The notes: generated by a model not told the origin, from the letters alone. Counted from the first letter of the stretch, positions 33,523 through 41,791 are shown. The stretch: DNA of 64,000 nt from Geothrix paludis (GCF_022808815.1 NZ_JAKZLC010000001.1:62001-126000); one strand, 5' to 3'. A program made the numbers and translations.

Positions 33523-34301
33523 TGCGACCGTCCGCCGCCCTGCTGTTGCTGGTCCCCGCCCTTCTCTCGGCCCAGGCCGGAGGTCTGGACGGAGGGCGGC
33601 TCGATCCCGCCTGGTTCGGCCCTGGAGCCGCGTTCCAGCCGTCGAAGGCCCTGGGCTTCCAGTGGCTGAAGCCCGGCCTGGACCTGCGGGGCAGGGCGGT
33701 CCAGCTGGGATCCTGGGAGGCGCCCGCGTGGGTCCTGGGCAAGCGGGACCTCAAGGACCAGACCTTCCTGACCCGGGTCGAAGGGGCCCTTCCCGCAGCC
33801 CTGGAGCGGGGCCTCCGCCGGGGCCTGAAGGGAAGCGTGCCCGTCTCGACCGCCACCGGCGACGTCCACCTGGTGGGGCGGATCGTGGACGCCATCGGCC
33901 AGGCGGACGACTACATGGCCGCGGGCCGGGTCGCCCTGTCCTTCGACCTCAAGCTCGTGGACGGAAAGACGGGCGAGCTGCTGGGCGCCTTCCACGACAC
34001 GCTCGAAAGCGGGGCTCCCGATTACATCCCGGGCCGCTTCGAGCGCTGGAGCGAGGATCTGGGGCGGCTGCTCGCCGTCCCCGCGGCACCGAAGGAAGCT
34101 GCCAAACCCGTTCAGGCACCCACTCCCGCACCCGCCCCTCCCGCCCTGCCGGCACCCGCCGTCGCCAAGCCGGCCCCCGCCTTCGACCTGCAGGGCGCCC
34201 TCAGCCGCATCGAGGGCCTCTGGCGCGACGGCCTCCTCAGCGACGAGGAATATCAGGCCCTGCGCAAGAAGGCGGAGGAGAAGGCCGGATCGCCTAGATA
34301 G
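33522..34301 (+). CDS. Exported protein with C-terminal SHOCT-like motif
   Basis: 259 residues with signal peptide (SAALLLLVPALLSAQA). The mature part (about 40-180) is a globular domain of unknown type with VHLVGRIVDAIGQADDYM and LSFDLKLVDGKTGELLGAFH, reminiscent of DUF3313-like envelope proteins. A Pro/Ala linker leads to IEGLWRDGLLSDEEYQALRK, a SHOCT (short C-terminal) oligomerisation motif. Last gene of the tolQ operon; its 3' end overlaps the convergent threonylcarbamoyl-AMP synthase by eight bases. Function unknown. Confidence 0.75.
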   Translation: MRPSAALLLLVPALLSAQAGGLDGGRLDPAWFGPGAAFQPSKALGFQWLKPGLDLRGRAVQLGSWEAPAWVLGKRDLKDQTFLTRVEGALPAALERGLRRGLKGSVPVSTATGDVHLVGRIVDAIGQADDYMAAGRVALSFDLKLVDGKTGELLGAFHDTLESGAPDYIPGRFERWSEDLGRLLAVPAAPKEAAKPVQAPTPAPAPPALPAPAVAKPAPAFDLQGALSRIEGLWRDGLLSDEEYQALRKKAEEKAGSPR

Positions 34302-34896
34302 GCCAGGCCCCCGCGCCTTCGCGCAGGAGGACGGGCTCCTCGCCGCTCAGATCCAGGATGGTGCTGGGGATGCCCAGGGGCTGGCCGCAGTCCACCACCA
34401 TGTCCAGGGCGTGGCCCAGCTCTTCCTCGATCTCCCAGGCCGTGTTCAGGATGGGCTGGTCCGGCAGCGCGACGCTGGTGGTGATGATGGGCTCGCCAAG
34501 CATCGCCACCAGTGCGTGGCAGAACGGCTGGTCCGGGATGCGGAGACCCACCACCTGCTTGTTCTGGAGGTAGCGCGGCACTTCGCGGCTGGCGGGCAGG
34601 AGCACGGTGTAGGGCCCGGGCAGCAGCTGCTTGAGGATGCGGAAGGTGGGCGTGTCCAGGTGGCGGGCGTAGCGGCAGAGCATCTCCATGTCCGAGCACA
34701 TGATCGACATGGGCTTCTTCGGATCGCGGCCCTTGAGCTGGTGGATGCGGTCCACCGCCTTCTTGTGGGACACCAGACAGCCCAGCCCGAACAGCGTGTC
34801 CGTGGGGTAGGCGATGACGCCGTCCTTCCGCAGCAGCTCCGCGAGGCGCTCGAGATGGCGCACCTGGGGCGTCTCGGGGTGCAGGGTGAGGATCAT
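34294..34896 (-). CDS. L-threonylcarbamoyladenylate synthase (TsaC/YrdC-YciO type)
   Basis: Makes threonylcarbamoyl-AMP for t6A37 tRNA modification, or belongs to the YciO subgroup. 200 residues: VIAYPTDTLFGLGCLVSHKK, ARHLDTPTFRILKQLLPGPY, VGLRIPDQPFCHALV and ITTSVALPDQP. The KxR and SxN signature positions of true TsaC are only partly met (GRDPKKPMSIMC; SVAL where SAN is usual), which leans to YciO. It is coupled to the Nudix gene upstream (ATGA). No other t6A gene is near, so no symbol is assigned. Confidence 0.82.
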   Translation of the reverse strand: MILTLHPETPQVRHLERLAELLRKDGVIAYPTDTLFGLGCLVSHKKAVDRIHQLKGRDPKKPMSIMCSDMEMLCRYARHLDTPTFRILKQLLPGPYTVLLPASREVPRYLQNKQVVGLRIPDQPFCHALVAMLGEPIITTSVALPDQPILNTAWEIEEELGHALDMVVDCGQPLGIPSTILDLSGEEPVLLREGAGAWPI

Positions 34897-35567
34897 GGCG
34901 TGTCCAGCTCCCGCCAGCGCGCGCGGCCGGCGGAGGGATGCTCCTGGGGCCGCTGGAAGAAGCGCTCCGCCAGTGCGGGGTCCAGGGCCGCGGCCACGCC
35001 GGTTCGCCGTCCCTGGAGGGCCAGCAGCGCCACCACCGTGAGGCTGTCCGTGATCTCGCCGGCCAGCACGCGTCGGAGGCAGTCCTGGAAGGGCTCGCGA
35101 TGGAGCATCAGCTCCTCGTCGTCCTCGGGATGGTGGCCCTCCGCGGGACTGAGGTCTGTGGCCAGGAAGAGGAAGGCCTCCTCCTCCGTGGAGGAGTTGC
35201 TGGTGTGGAAGAAGGCCAGTGGTTCCCACACCTGGGCCGCGAGGCCGGCCTCCTCCGCCAGCTCCCGGCGCATGGCCTCGAAGGGACTCTCCGAGATGTC
35301 GCCGCCGCCCTCGGGAATCTCCCAGGAATAGGCCTCCAGCGGATAGCGCCACTGGCCCACGAGCACCACGCGGTCCTGGTCATCCAGCGCCAGGACCCCG
35401 CAGGCGGTGCGGTGGAACCCGCAGACGGCGTAGCGCCCCTCGGCGCCCCGGCGGTGGCGGAAGCGGTCCTCGCGGATGCGGATCCAGGGCGAGTCGTAGA
35501 TGAACCGGCGGCCCGTGACCGTGTAGGGGTCCGGATGCTCGGGCCGGGGCAGGGGCTTCAGATCCAT
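34893..35567 (-). CDS. Nudix hydrolase, ADP-ribose pyrophosphatase-like
   Basis: 224-residue pyrophosphohydrolase. The Nudix box is intact: GGGDISESPFEAMRRELAEE followed by AGL, matching GX5EX7REUXEEXGU. Upstream VVLVGQWRYPLEAYSWEIPE is typical of ADP-sugar (NudF-like) enzymes. It is 57 bases past the rpsO stop with a terminator between, and overlaps the threonylcarbamoyl-AMP synthase gene by four bases. Substrate is inferred from subfamily resemblance. Confidence 0.87.
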   Translation of the reverse strand: MDLKPLPRPEHPDPYTVTGRRFIYDSPWIRIREDRFRHRRGAEGRYAVCGFHRTACGVLALDDQDRVVLVGQWRYPLEAYSWEIPEGGGDISESPFEAMRRELAEEAGLAAQVWEPLAFFHTSNSSTEEEAFLFLATDLSPAEGHHPEDDEELMLHREPFQDCLRRVLAGEITDSLTVVALLALQGRRTGVAAALDPALAERFFQRPQEHPSAGRARWRELDTP

Positions 35568-35580
35568 CTTCTGAACATAG

Positions 35581-35608
35581 CAAAACGCCCGCTTGCGCGG
35601 GCGTTTTG
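35581..35608 (-). terminator. rpsO terminator
   Basis: Perfect 12-base stem CAAAACGCCCGC / GCGGGCGTTTTG with a TTGC loop, 17 bases after the rpsO stop on the minus strand. Confidence 0.88.
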
Positions 35609-35624
35609 GGAGAAGAAGCCTTCC

Positions 35625-35894
35625 TTACCGACGGAGGCCGAGGCGGTCGATCAGCGTGGCGTAGCGCTCCTTGCTCTTCTTCTTGAGGTAGTCGAGCAGG
35701 CGGCGGCGCTGGCCGACCATGATCATGAGGCCGCGGCGGCTGTGGTAGTCCTTGGTGTGGGTCTTGAAGTGCTCGGTCAGGTCGTTGATCCGCTTGGTCA
35801 GGATCGCGACCTGCACCTCGGGCGAACCCGTGTCCGACTCGTGCTGCTTGTAGTCGTCGATGATGATCTTCTTCTGTTCCACGTTCAGGGCCAT
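35625..35894 (-). CDS. rpsO: 30S ribosomal protein S15
   Basis: 89 residues, the exact family length, binding 16S rRNA in the 30S platform. Contains [39 protein letters not shown] and [23 protein letters not shown], all standard. A strong AAAAGGAG site precedes ATG 35894. The usual downstream pnp gene is not here; the gene ends with its own terminator. Confidence 0.97.
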   Translation of the reverse strand: MALNVEQKKIIIDDYKQHESDTGSPEVQVAILTKRINDLTEHFKTHTKDYHSRRGLMIMVGQRRRLLDYLKKKSKERYATLIDRLGLRR

Positions 35895-35958
35895 GTCGGC
35901 TCCTTTTCGGGGGATCGCCCGTCACCCGTTCCTCAGTCCCGTACCGAGGATGGGTCGA

Positions 35959-35975
35959 ACCTGGAGAGGCCAGGT
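35959..35975 (-). promoter_or_regulatory. Hairpin in rpsO leader
   Basis: Six-base stem ACCTGG / CCAGGT, five-base loop, about 65 bases upstream of the rpsO start. S15 commonly represses its own translation through leader structures, so this may be part of one; no specific S15-binding motif was confirmed. Confidence 0.35.
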
Positions 35976-35995
35976 GCCTGTTTGTTTTCAACGAC

Positions 35996-36028
35996 CATTT
36001 TCTTGCCGGCGACGCCGGCGAGAAAATG
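35996..36028 (-). terminator. Terminator of tRNA-Leu
   Basis: Inverted repeat CATTTTCTTGCCGGC / GCCGGCGAGAAAATG (15 pairs, one G-U on one strand) with GAC loop; on the minus strand the right arm gives a run ending TTTT-like AAAATG complement. It overlaps the last two bases of tRNA-Leu and lies upstream of rpsO. Confidence 0.8.
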
Positions 36029-36112
36029 GTGCGGATAGAGGGACTCGAACCCCCACGTCTTGTGAACACTAGTACCTGAAACTAGCGCGTCTACCAATTC
36101 CGCCATATCCGC
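36027..36112 (-). tRNA. tRNA-Leu (anticodon CAG)
   Basis: Reverse complement begins GCGGATATGGCGGAATTGG, has anticodon loop TTCAGGT (anticodon CAG, reading CUG), a long variable arm as expected for tRNA-Leu, T-loop GGGTTCGAGTCCC and an encoded CCA end. 86 bases. Confidence 0.95.
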
Positions 36113-36210
36113 TTGAAAGAACGATCCGGGGCCCGCGGGTTCCGGATGTGCCGAACACCAAGCCTAGCGTGGTCCACGCTTCGAGGCAACAGTGATTCTC
36201 GGCAGAGCCC

Positions 36211-36669
36211 CTACCACTCACGATAGGGGATGCCGTTCATGCCGGTCCCCGGGGCGAGGCTGTAGACGTCGTAGACGTGGCCGCCGCCCCAACTGGAGCT
36301 GTTGGCGTCGTCGTTGGTGTTCCGGAGACCCCATTCCGCCTTCCCCGTGAAGGGATCCACAGGGACGCGGCGGAGGAAGCGCACCTTGCGGCTGAGGGAA
36401 CCGGCCGCGGGAACGCCTTCCACCAGGACCTCCAGGCTCTCGGGATAGCCGTTGGCCTCCGCCGGTGGGGCCTTGATCTTCTGCTGGTCCGCCTGCTTCT
36501 TGTATTCGTCGATGGCCAGCCGCATCTCGCGCAGGTCCCGACGCAGCTCCAGCTCCTTCTCGCGCTTGAGGCCGTTGCGGGCCAGCGGCACGGTCACGGA
36601 GGCGAGGATCAGCAGCACGGTGGCCGTGACCACCAGCTCCAGCAGGGTGAATCCCCTCTGGCGGCTCAC
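36211..36669 (-). CDS. GspG-like pseudopilin
   Basis: 152-residue type II secretion/type IV pilus subunit. The prepilin signal is short and clear: MSRQRGFTLLELVVTATVLL, cleavage after Gly with Glu at +5, then an amphipathic helix (REKELELRRDLREMRLAIDE). The C-terminus has the major-pseudopilin layout (YPESLEVLVEG, VPVDPFTGKAEWG, YDVYSLAPGTGMNG) with Asp residues that in GspG bind calcium. It is coupled to the secretin gene (ATGA) and ends the operon. Being the only pilin-like gene here, it may build a short pseudopilus. Confidence 0.88.
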   Translation of the reverse strand: MSRQRGFTLLELVVTATVLLILASVTVPLARNGLKREKELELRRDLREMRLAIDEYKKQADQQKIKAPPAEANGYPESLEVLVEGVPAAGSLSRKVRFLRRVPVDPFTGKAEWGLRNTNDDANSSSWGGGHVYDVYSLAPGTGMNGIPYREW

Positions 36670-38969
36670 TGCACCGTCACAAGGGCGTTGGACCAGCGCC
36701 CGGAGATGGGGCTGGTGCCCGCCAGGAACTGGCCGCTCTGGATGAGCACGGGCGCGTTGCCGGGGGTTAGGCCCGTCAGCTCAAGGGTGGCCAGCTGCCC
36801 GCTGTCCACCTCGGGGCTGTTGCGCTTGAAGACGAGCTTCAGCGTGCCGTCCTTCCCGGGGACCTGTTCCAGGCTGCCGCCCTCGGTGGTGATGAAATCG
36901 CCAGGCGACACAGCGCCAAGCTTCAGGCCCGCGGGCAGGCGGAGCTCCACCGTGCCCGAGCTGAGGCCCTTGCCGCCGCTGACCGTGAGGCCGATCTGGA
37001 CGCGCTCCCCGACCTTGATCTCGGAGGCCACCGGCGTCATGAAGATCACCAGATCGGAGGCGGCGGGGGCCGCCTGGTCGACGGGAGGCGTGTCGGGTTT
37101 CTTTTCCTGGATCGCGGTGGAAGGCGCGGGCGGCACCGGCACAGGCGCGGCGGGAGCGGCGGCGGAGCCGGGTAGCGCGGGGGCGGCCTGGGCGGGCGCA
37201 GGCTGGGCGGCCGCAGGAGCAGCGGCTCCTGCCGGGGCGGGCTTGGTGGGCTTGGGGGCGAACATCCCCGTCTGGGACGCGGCGTCATCGGGGTTGAACG
37301 CGGCGAGATCCTGTTCCGTGAGCACCGGCTTCCGCACCAGCACGGCGCGGATGGTGAGGATCACGTCGGTCTTCGCCTTGCTGTTGCGGGTGTTCCCGGT
37401 CAGGCGGCCGATGAGGGGGATGTCGGCGAGGCCCCAGATGCCCTGGAGGCTCTTCTGCTCCTCGTCCTTCAGCAGGCCGCCGAAGATCGCGGTCTCGCCA
37501 TCACGCAGGCGGGCGGAGGTGATGATCTCCCGCTTGCCGAGGTCCGGCCGGCCCGGCGTGGAGCCGCTTTTCAGCGTGGTGACGAGGCTGTTGATCTTGA
37601 GGGTGATCTCACCGTTGTGGTGGACGCGGGGCTCCACCTTGATCTTCACGCCCACGTCCTCGTAGGAGAAGGAGGTCTGGCCCACCCCGCCCAGGAGGGA
37701 CGAGGCGGAGGTGGTGCTGGTGGTGCCCGTGGTGGGCAGGGAGAGCTGGCTCTGCGTGGTGGAGATCTTCTCGCCGATGTTCACCTCGCCGGTCTCGCCC
37801 GAGAGCACCCGGACATTCGGGCTCGCCACCAGGCGGGCGTCGCCGTTGCCCTTCAGGAAGTCCAGGGCCAGGTTCGGGAAGAGCACGCGGATGTCGGCGG
37901 TGTGGATCTTGGTGAATCCGGAGTTGGTGTTCATGCCCGAGGTGTTGTTCACGGTGGTGGCACCCATCCGGAAGGTGCCAGAAGTGTCGGAGGCGTTGAT
38001 CACCGGGAGCAGGCCCACCTGCTCCAGGCTGTTCTCCGTGACTTCCATCAGCTCCATGTAGACCATGACCTCGGCCTTGGCCTTGTCGAGGCTGCGGATC
38101 ACCTGGTCCACGACGGCCAGCTCCAGGGGCTTGGCCTTCACGATGATGGCGTTGATGCGCTTGTCGGTGAACACCCGGAGCTGGGGGTTGAGCGTGGTGA
38201 GGGTCGAGCGCAGTTCCGTGGGATCGGCGTTGGACAGGTAGTAGGTCTTGAGGAGCTGGTTCTCGTACTGGTCGCGGTTTTGCGGGGTGGCCTTGAAGAC
38301 CATGATGGTGTTCTTGTCGATCACCTTGTAGAACAGGTCGTTCTGCAGCATCAGGGTGTCCAGGATCCGCTGGAAGGGCAGGCCCCGCAGGTCGATGGAG
38401 ATGTTCTGATCCTGGAAGGACGAGTGGGCGATGATGTTCACCCCCGAGGCGCGGCTGAGGGTGGCGAAGATCTCGCGCAGGCTGGTCCGGCGGCTGAAGT
38501 TCAGATCGAGGCCCTCCAGGGACCGCGGGTTCAGCTGCACGGCGTTCACGGTGTCGGCCTTGGCCTTCAGGAGCTCGAGGTCATCGGCGGCGTCCGCCGC
38601 GGCCTTGTCCTGGGCGACTTTCTGCTCCAGCCGGATCAGCCAGTCCTGGGCGATCTGGTTGTCGGGGTCCAGCACCAGCGCCTTCTTGACCTCCATCAGC
38701 ACGGTGTCGGTCAGGCCCCGCTGCTCCGCCTGGCGCGCGAGCGCGATGTGCCCTTCGGCCGCCCGCTGGGAGGCCCGCTTGATGCCGATGCGGGCCTTGG
38801 TGTTCGAGGGGTCGCGGCGCAGCACCTCGCGGTAGGAGGCCACGGCATCGTCGTAGCGGCCTTCGTCATAGGCCTGGTTGGCCTTGTGGAGGCTGCAGCC
38901 GAGGACCAGGAGCAGCATCGCGACGGCGGCGATGATCTTGCGGGCGGGTGCGAAGGAGGAGAGCGGCAT
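36666..38969 (-). CDS. Outer-membrane secretin with TPR lipoprotein N-terminus and cohesin-like C-terminus
   Basis: 767 residues from ATG 38969, chosen over ATG 38978 because AAGGA lies eight bases ahead. A lipoprotein signal ends AMLLLVLGCS. Residues ~30-150 are TPR-like (YDEGRYDDAVASYREVLRRD). Next are secretin N-domains (LREIFATLSRASGVNIIAH) and N1 (LLKTYYLSNADPTELRSTL), then the secretin barrel at ~310-555 (RLVASPNVRVLSGETGEV and GETAIFGGLLKDEEQKS). A Pro/Ala linker precedes a beta domain at ~640-767 (MTPVASEIKVGERVQIGLTV, ELRLPAGLKLGAVSPGDFIT) with the look of a cohesin module. It forms the exit channel for the adjoining PilMNOP-like proteins; the cohesin part faces the periplasm or outside. 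Confidence 0.87.
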   Translation of the reverse strand: MPLSSFAPARKIIAAVAMLLLVLGCSLHKANQAYDEGRYDDAVASYREVLRRDPSNTKARIGIKRASQRAAEGHIALARQAEQRGLTDTVLMEVKKALVLDPDNQIAQDWLIRLEQKVAQDKAAADAADDLELLKAKADTVNAVQLNPRSLEGLDLNFSRRTSLREIFATLSRASGVNIIAHSSFQDQNISIDLRGLPFQRILDTLMLQNDLFYKVIDKNTIMVFKATPQNRDQYENQLLKTYYLSNADPTELRSTLTTLNPQLRVFTDKRINAIIVKAKPLELAVVDQVIRSLDKAKAEVMVYMELMEVTENSLEQVGLLPVINASDTSGTFRMGATTVNNTSGMNTNSGFTKIHTADIRVLFPNLALDFLKGNGDARLVASPNVRVLSGETGEVNIGEKISTTQSQLSLPTTGTTSTTSASSLLGGVGQTSFSYEDVGVKIKVEPRVHHNGEITLKINSLVTTLKSGSTPGRPDLGKREIITSARLRDGETAIFGGLLKDEEQKSLQGIWGLADIPLIGRLTGNTRNSKAKTDVILTIRAVLVRKPVLTEQDLAAFNPDDAASQTGMFAPKPTKPAPAGAAAPAAAQPAPAQAAPALPGSAAAPAAPVPVPPAPSTAIQEKKPDTPPVDQAAPAASDLVIFMTPVASEIKVGERVQIGLTVSGGKGLSSGTVELRLPAGLKLGAVSPGDFITTEGGSLEQVPGKDGTLKLVFKRNSPEVDSGQLATLELTGLTPGNAPVLIQSGQFLAGTSPISGRWSNALVTVQ

Positions 38970-38986
38970 CGGTGGCATCCTTCGGA

Positions 38987-39634
38987 TCAGAATTGATTGA
39001 CGGGTGCGCCGCCGGAGGCGTCGCGGGCCTCCAGGACCATCCGCAGGTCTGGATACTTGGTGTTCTGGAATTCAGCCCGGTTCTCGAGGATGGACACGAG
39101 CTTCCAGCGGTCCCCGACGAGGGTGCCCTGGACCAGGGTCACGGGTTCCTCGCCCTTCATGAAGGCGCCCACCAGGCCGGCGGGGTTGCCTTTGAAGAAG
39201 CCGAGGTAGCGGAGGTTCTGAGGCCTGCCGGCGAACTCCGCGGCCTTCTCCTGGGCCAGCCGCTGACGCTCCAGCTCCTCGGGCGTGGGAGGCGGCGGGG
39301 GCGGGGGCGGCTTGACGAGCTTGGGCGGTGGCGGAGGGGCCTCGAAAAGGAAGAGGTCCCGTTGCACCTTGGCTCCCGGAGGAAGTTCTCCTGCCCGGTC
39401 AAGGGCGGCCAGGTCCGGGAGTTTCTTCAGCCCCGCCAGTTGGCGCGGGTCCAGGTTCGGCCCCGTTCCCGCAGGTGTCGCACGCCGGGTCCGGGGGGCC
39501 TCGGGGGCCAGGACGGTGTAGAGGGCGAAGGCGAGGACCAGGGCGAAGGCCACGAGGGCGGCCTGAGTCCGGCGGTTGGCCCGGAGTTCCTGGATCATGG
39601 CCTGGAAGTCGAAGGCGCGGGCCGGCGTGGTCAT
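38987..39634 (-). CDS. PilP/GspC-like inner-membrane linker protein
   Basis: 215 residues: a short cytoplasmic start, one membrane helix (TQAALVAFALVLAFALYTVL, about 23-42), a periplasmic region with a long Pro run (about 105-120, LVKPPPPPPPPTPEELERQR), and a C-terminal domain (NLRYLGFFKGNPAGLVGAFM, VTLVQGTLVGDRWKLVSI) resembling the GspC/PilP homology region that docks on the secretin. It lies between the PilO-like gene (ATGA overlap) and the secretin (17 bases). Assignment rests on position and architecture more than on identity. Confidence 0.72.
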   Translation of the reverse strand: MTTPARAFDFQAMIQELRANRRTQAALVAFALVLAFALYTVLAPEAPRTRRATPAGTGPNLDPRQLAGLKKLPDLAALDRAGELPPGAKVQRDLFLFEAPPPPPKLVKPPPPPPPPTPEELERQRLAQEKAAEFAGRPQNLRYLGFFKGNPAGLVGAFMKGEEPVTLVQGTLVGDRWKLVSILENRAEFQNTKYPDLRMVLEARDASGGAPVNQF

Positions 39635-40209
39635 GCCTCCTCCTCGCGGTCCGGGGCGCCGGCCTTGCGGAACGCGCGCAGCACGATGTCGATGCGGGCG
39701 CCTTCGGGGCTTTCCTCCAGGCGGCCGTCCCTCACGGCGAAGGGAAGCCCGGATCCCTCGAGGTCGAGCATGAAGGCCTTGTGGTTGGCGTAGATGCCGA
39801 CGGCGACGAATTCCACGTCCACGGCTTCCAGGTCCGATCCGCGGGCCCCCTCCCGGCTGGGCAGGCCGTACTTCACCATCTGGAGTCGCAGGTCATGCTT
39901 CTTGGCCAGCTCGTGCAGAGTCTTGCTGAGGTTCCACTGGAGCTCGCCGGCGGAGCCGCGCGGCAGGCGGGCCTCCAGGTTCTCGAGGGTCTCCTGTCCC
40001 CGGCGGATCCGGTCGGCCAGCTGCTGGAGTTCCTGGAGCTGCTGCACCTGCTGGTTCCGGTTGCGCTCGGCCTCCTGCTTGGCCTTGACCTTCTGGGACC
40101 GCTGCTGGGAAGCGTCCGGGAGCAGGAAGATCGCCACGCCGAGGCCCAGGGCCAGTCCCAGGATGCCCAGCCCCAGGCGAAGTCGGCTTGCGCGGAGGGG
40201 GCTGTTCAT
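39631..40209 (-). CDS. PilO/GspM-like assembly protein
   Basis: 192 residues: N-terminal membrane helix (LGLGILGLALGLGVAIFLL), a coiled coil (QQVQQLQELQQLADRIRRGQ) and a periplasmic ferredoxin-like domain (LEAVDVEFVAVGIYANHKAF onward). This is the bitopic PilO/GspM layout, which pairs with PilN/GspL in the inner-membrane platform. Start ATG 40209 overlaps the PilN-like stop by four bases. Sequence conservation is low in this family, so the call leans on order and topology. Confidence 0.75.
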   Translation of the reverse strand: MNSPLRASRLRLGLGILGLALGLGVAIFLLPDASQQRSQKVKAKQEAERNRNQQVQQLQELQQLADRIRRGQETLENLEARLPRGSAGELQWNLSKTLHELAKKHDLRLQMVKYGLPSREGARGSDLEAVDVEFVAVGIYANHKAFMLDLEGSGLPFAVRDGRLEESPEGARIDIVLRAFRKAGAPDREEEA

Positions 40210-41060
40210 CGGGGGGGCCTCCTCGACAGGCGCGAGCCTCTGGGCGGACGCGCTTCCTCGTCGTCGTTCGGCACCGGCATGGGGCGGGTCTGGGCTCCGG
40301 CCTTGTCGCCCGGCGCCAGGGGGCCGGCCGGCGCGGCTGGCGGGGGCGTGAGGCGCGCAGCCCCCGGAGCCGCAGGCGCGGGTGCCGGGCGTGGCGCGAT
40401 GGCTGTCGGCTTGGGTGGGGCTGCCGGTTTGGGCGGGGTCGCCGGGGCGGTGGACGCGGGGCCGGTCTTCACGGGGCGCAGTTCGAAGGGCGGGGGCACG
40501 GCCGCGGCGGGCACGCTCAGCTCGAAGTCCCAGCCCCCGCCCTGGCGCTCGGATTCGCGCTCCAGGATCACTTCGGAGAAGACGGGAGCCGTCCGGAGCG
40601 CATCCACGAACGCGGCCTCCGCCACGCGGGTCTGGGCCTCGGCCTTGAGCTTCATCACCACCTGCTGGCCGTTGCCGCGGGTCCGCTGGAGGCTCTTCAG
40701 CCGCATGCCAGGGGCCATGCACTGCTCCAGTTCCGCGGTGACGCGGGACCAGGGCAGGCTCCGCTCCTGGAGGATGCGCTCGGCCAGCTTCCACCGGGCC
40801 TGCTCGCGAGTGGCGTCCATGCTCTGGAGGGCGGCCTGGATCTGGGCTTCAGAACGCGCCGCCCGCCGGGTCTCCTCGGTCAGGCTCACGGCGTCTCGGC
40901 CCGCGCGGCTGGCCTGGTGGTAGACCCGCCAGGTGAGCCCCAGGGAGCCGAGGAAGAACGCGCCGCCGAGGCCGAGGGCGGCCCAGCCGAGGACGCGGTG
41001 GTGCTGCCGCCACAGGGTCGGCCGGGGCGCCAGGTTGAGGTGGAGGACGGGAACGGCCAT
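40206..41060 (-). CDS. PilN-like inner-membrane assembly protein with Pro/Ala-rich tail
   Basis: 284 residues. The N-terminus VPVLHLNLAPRPTLWRQHHR is the PilN type, with LNLAP corresponding to the INLLP motif that binds PilM; a membrane helix follows (VLGWAALGLGGAFFLGSLGL), then a coiled coil and a small domain. From about residue 190 to the end the protein is Pro/Ala-rich and low complexity (TPPKPAAPPKPTAIAPRPAP), longer than usual for PilN. Neighbours overlap on both sides (1 and 4 bases). Confidence 0.78.
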   Translation of the reverse strand: MAVPVLHLNLAPRPTLWRQHHRVLGWAALGLGGAFFLGSLGLTWRVYHQASRAGRDAVSLTEETRRAARSEAQIQAALQSMDATREQARWKLAERILQERSLPWSRVTAELEQCMAPGMRLKSLQRTRGNGQQVVMKLKAEAQTRVAEAAFVDALRTAPVFSEVILERESERQGGGWDFELSVPAAAVPPPFELRPVKTGPASTAPATPPKPAAPPKPTAIAPRPAPAPAAPGAARLTPPPAAPAGPLAPGDKAGAQTRPMPVPNDDEEARPPRGSRLSRRPPR

Positions 41061-41791
41061 CAGGGCGTCTCCACCAAGGCGAACCGGTCATCCAGGATGC
41101 GCGTGGGGAGGCCCGTGTCAGGCCACGCCGGAGCGCCCCAGATCGCCAGGCTCTGCGGGGTCCGGGATTCCCGCTGGAGGAAGGCGGCGCTGGGCGTGAT
41201 GCGCTCTTCGTTCCAGGCCTGGGGATCCAGGGGTTCCGTCCACTGGCGGAGCAGGCAGAGGGTGCGTCCCCAGGCCACCAGGGTGCCGGCGTAGCGGCCC
41301 TGTCCGGCGGGGCTCAGGGAGAGGAGCATGCCCGGGAGCTCCAGCGACGGGGCCAGCAGGTTGTAGAGGTGCAGCCAGCGGGGCATGAGCCCATGCAGGT
41401 TCCGGTCGAGGCGGAGGCCCAGCTGGAGGAGGGTCTCCCGGAATTCCTCGCGGATCCCCGAGGCCAGCCAGATGCCGGGCTCGATCTCCAGGGCCTGGAC
41501 GAAGTGGGGCTCTTCCAGGGCGAGGGTCTGGTTGAACCGCCACCGGAAGAAGGCCTCCTGGGCCTCGGCGCCCTTGGGCAGCTCGGCCAGGTCCCTCATC
41601 AGGACCGATGGGGTCCAGAGGTCGTCCAGCACCCAGCGGGTGGGGCCCTGGGGCAGGGAGGACAGGGCCTGGGCCAGCTGATCCTCCGTGGGGGCGCCTG
41701 AAAGGGTGCGACGGTGGAGGCCGGCGTGGATGCGGTGCGCTTCCAGCCACACCAGGGACGCCGCAGGAGCCTGGAGGAAGGGCAATCTCAT
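41060..41791 (-). CDS. PilM/GspL-cytoplasmic-like protein
   Basis: 243 residues, first gene of the pilus/secretion operon. The fold appears to be a reduced actin-like PilM or GspL cytoplasmic domain: LVWLEAHRIHAGLHRRTL at the start, WVLDDLWTPSVLMRDLAELP and a phosphatase-like tail. It is shorter than PilM (about 350) and no clear nucleotide-binding phosphate loops are visible, so it may not bind ATP. Identification rests on its place directly before the PilN-like gene (TGATG overlap). Confidence 0.6.
   Translation of the reverse strand: MRLPFLQAPAASLVWLEAHRIHAGLHRRTLSGAPTEDQLAQALSSLPQGPTRWVLDDLWTPSVLMRDLAELPKGAEAQEAFFRWRFNQTLALEEPHFVQALEIEPGIWLASGIREEFRETLLQLGLRLDRNLHGLMPRWLHLYNLLAPSLELPGMLLSLSPAGQGRYAGTLVAWGRTLCLLRQWTEPLDPQAWNEERITPSAAFLQRESRTPQSLAIWGAPAWPDTGLPTRILDDRFALVETP

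Noticed and set aside
37046-37288. Pro/Arg-rich small frame inside the secretin gene
   Set aside because: It is the shifted-frame reading of the secretin's Pro/Ala linker.
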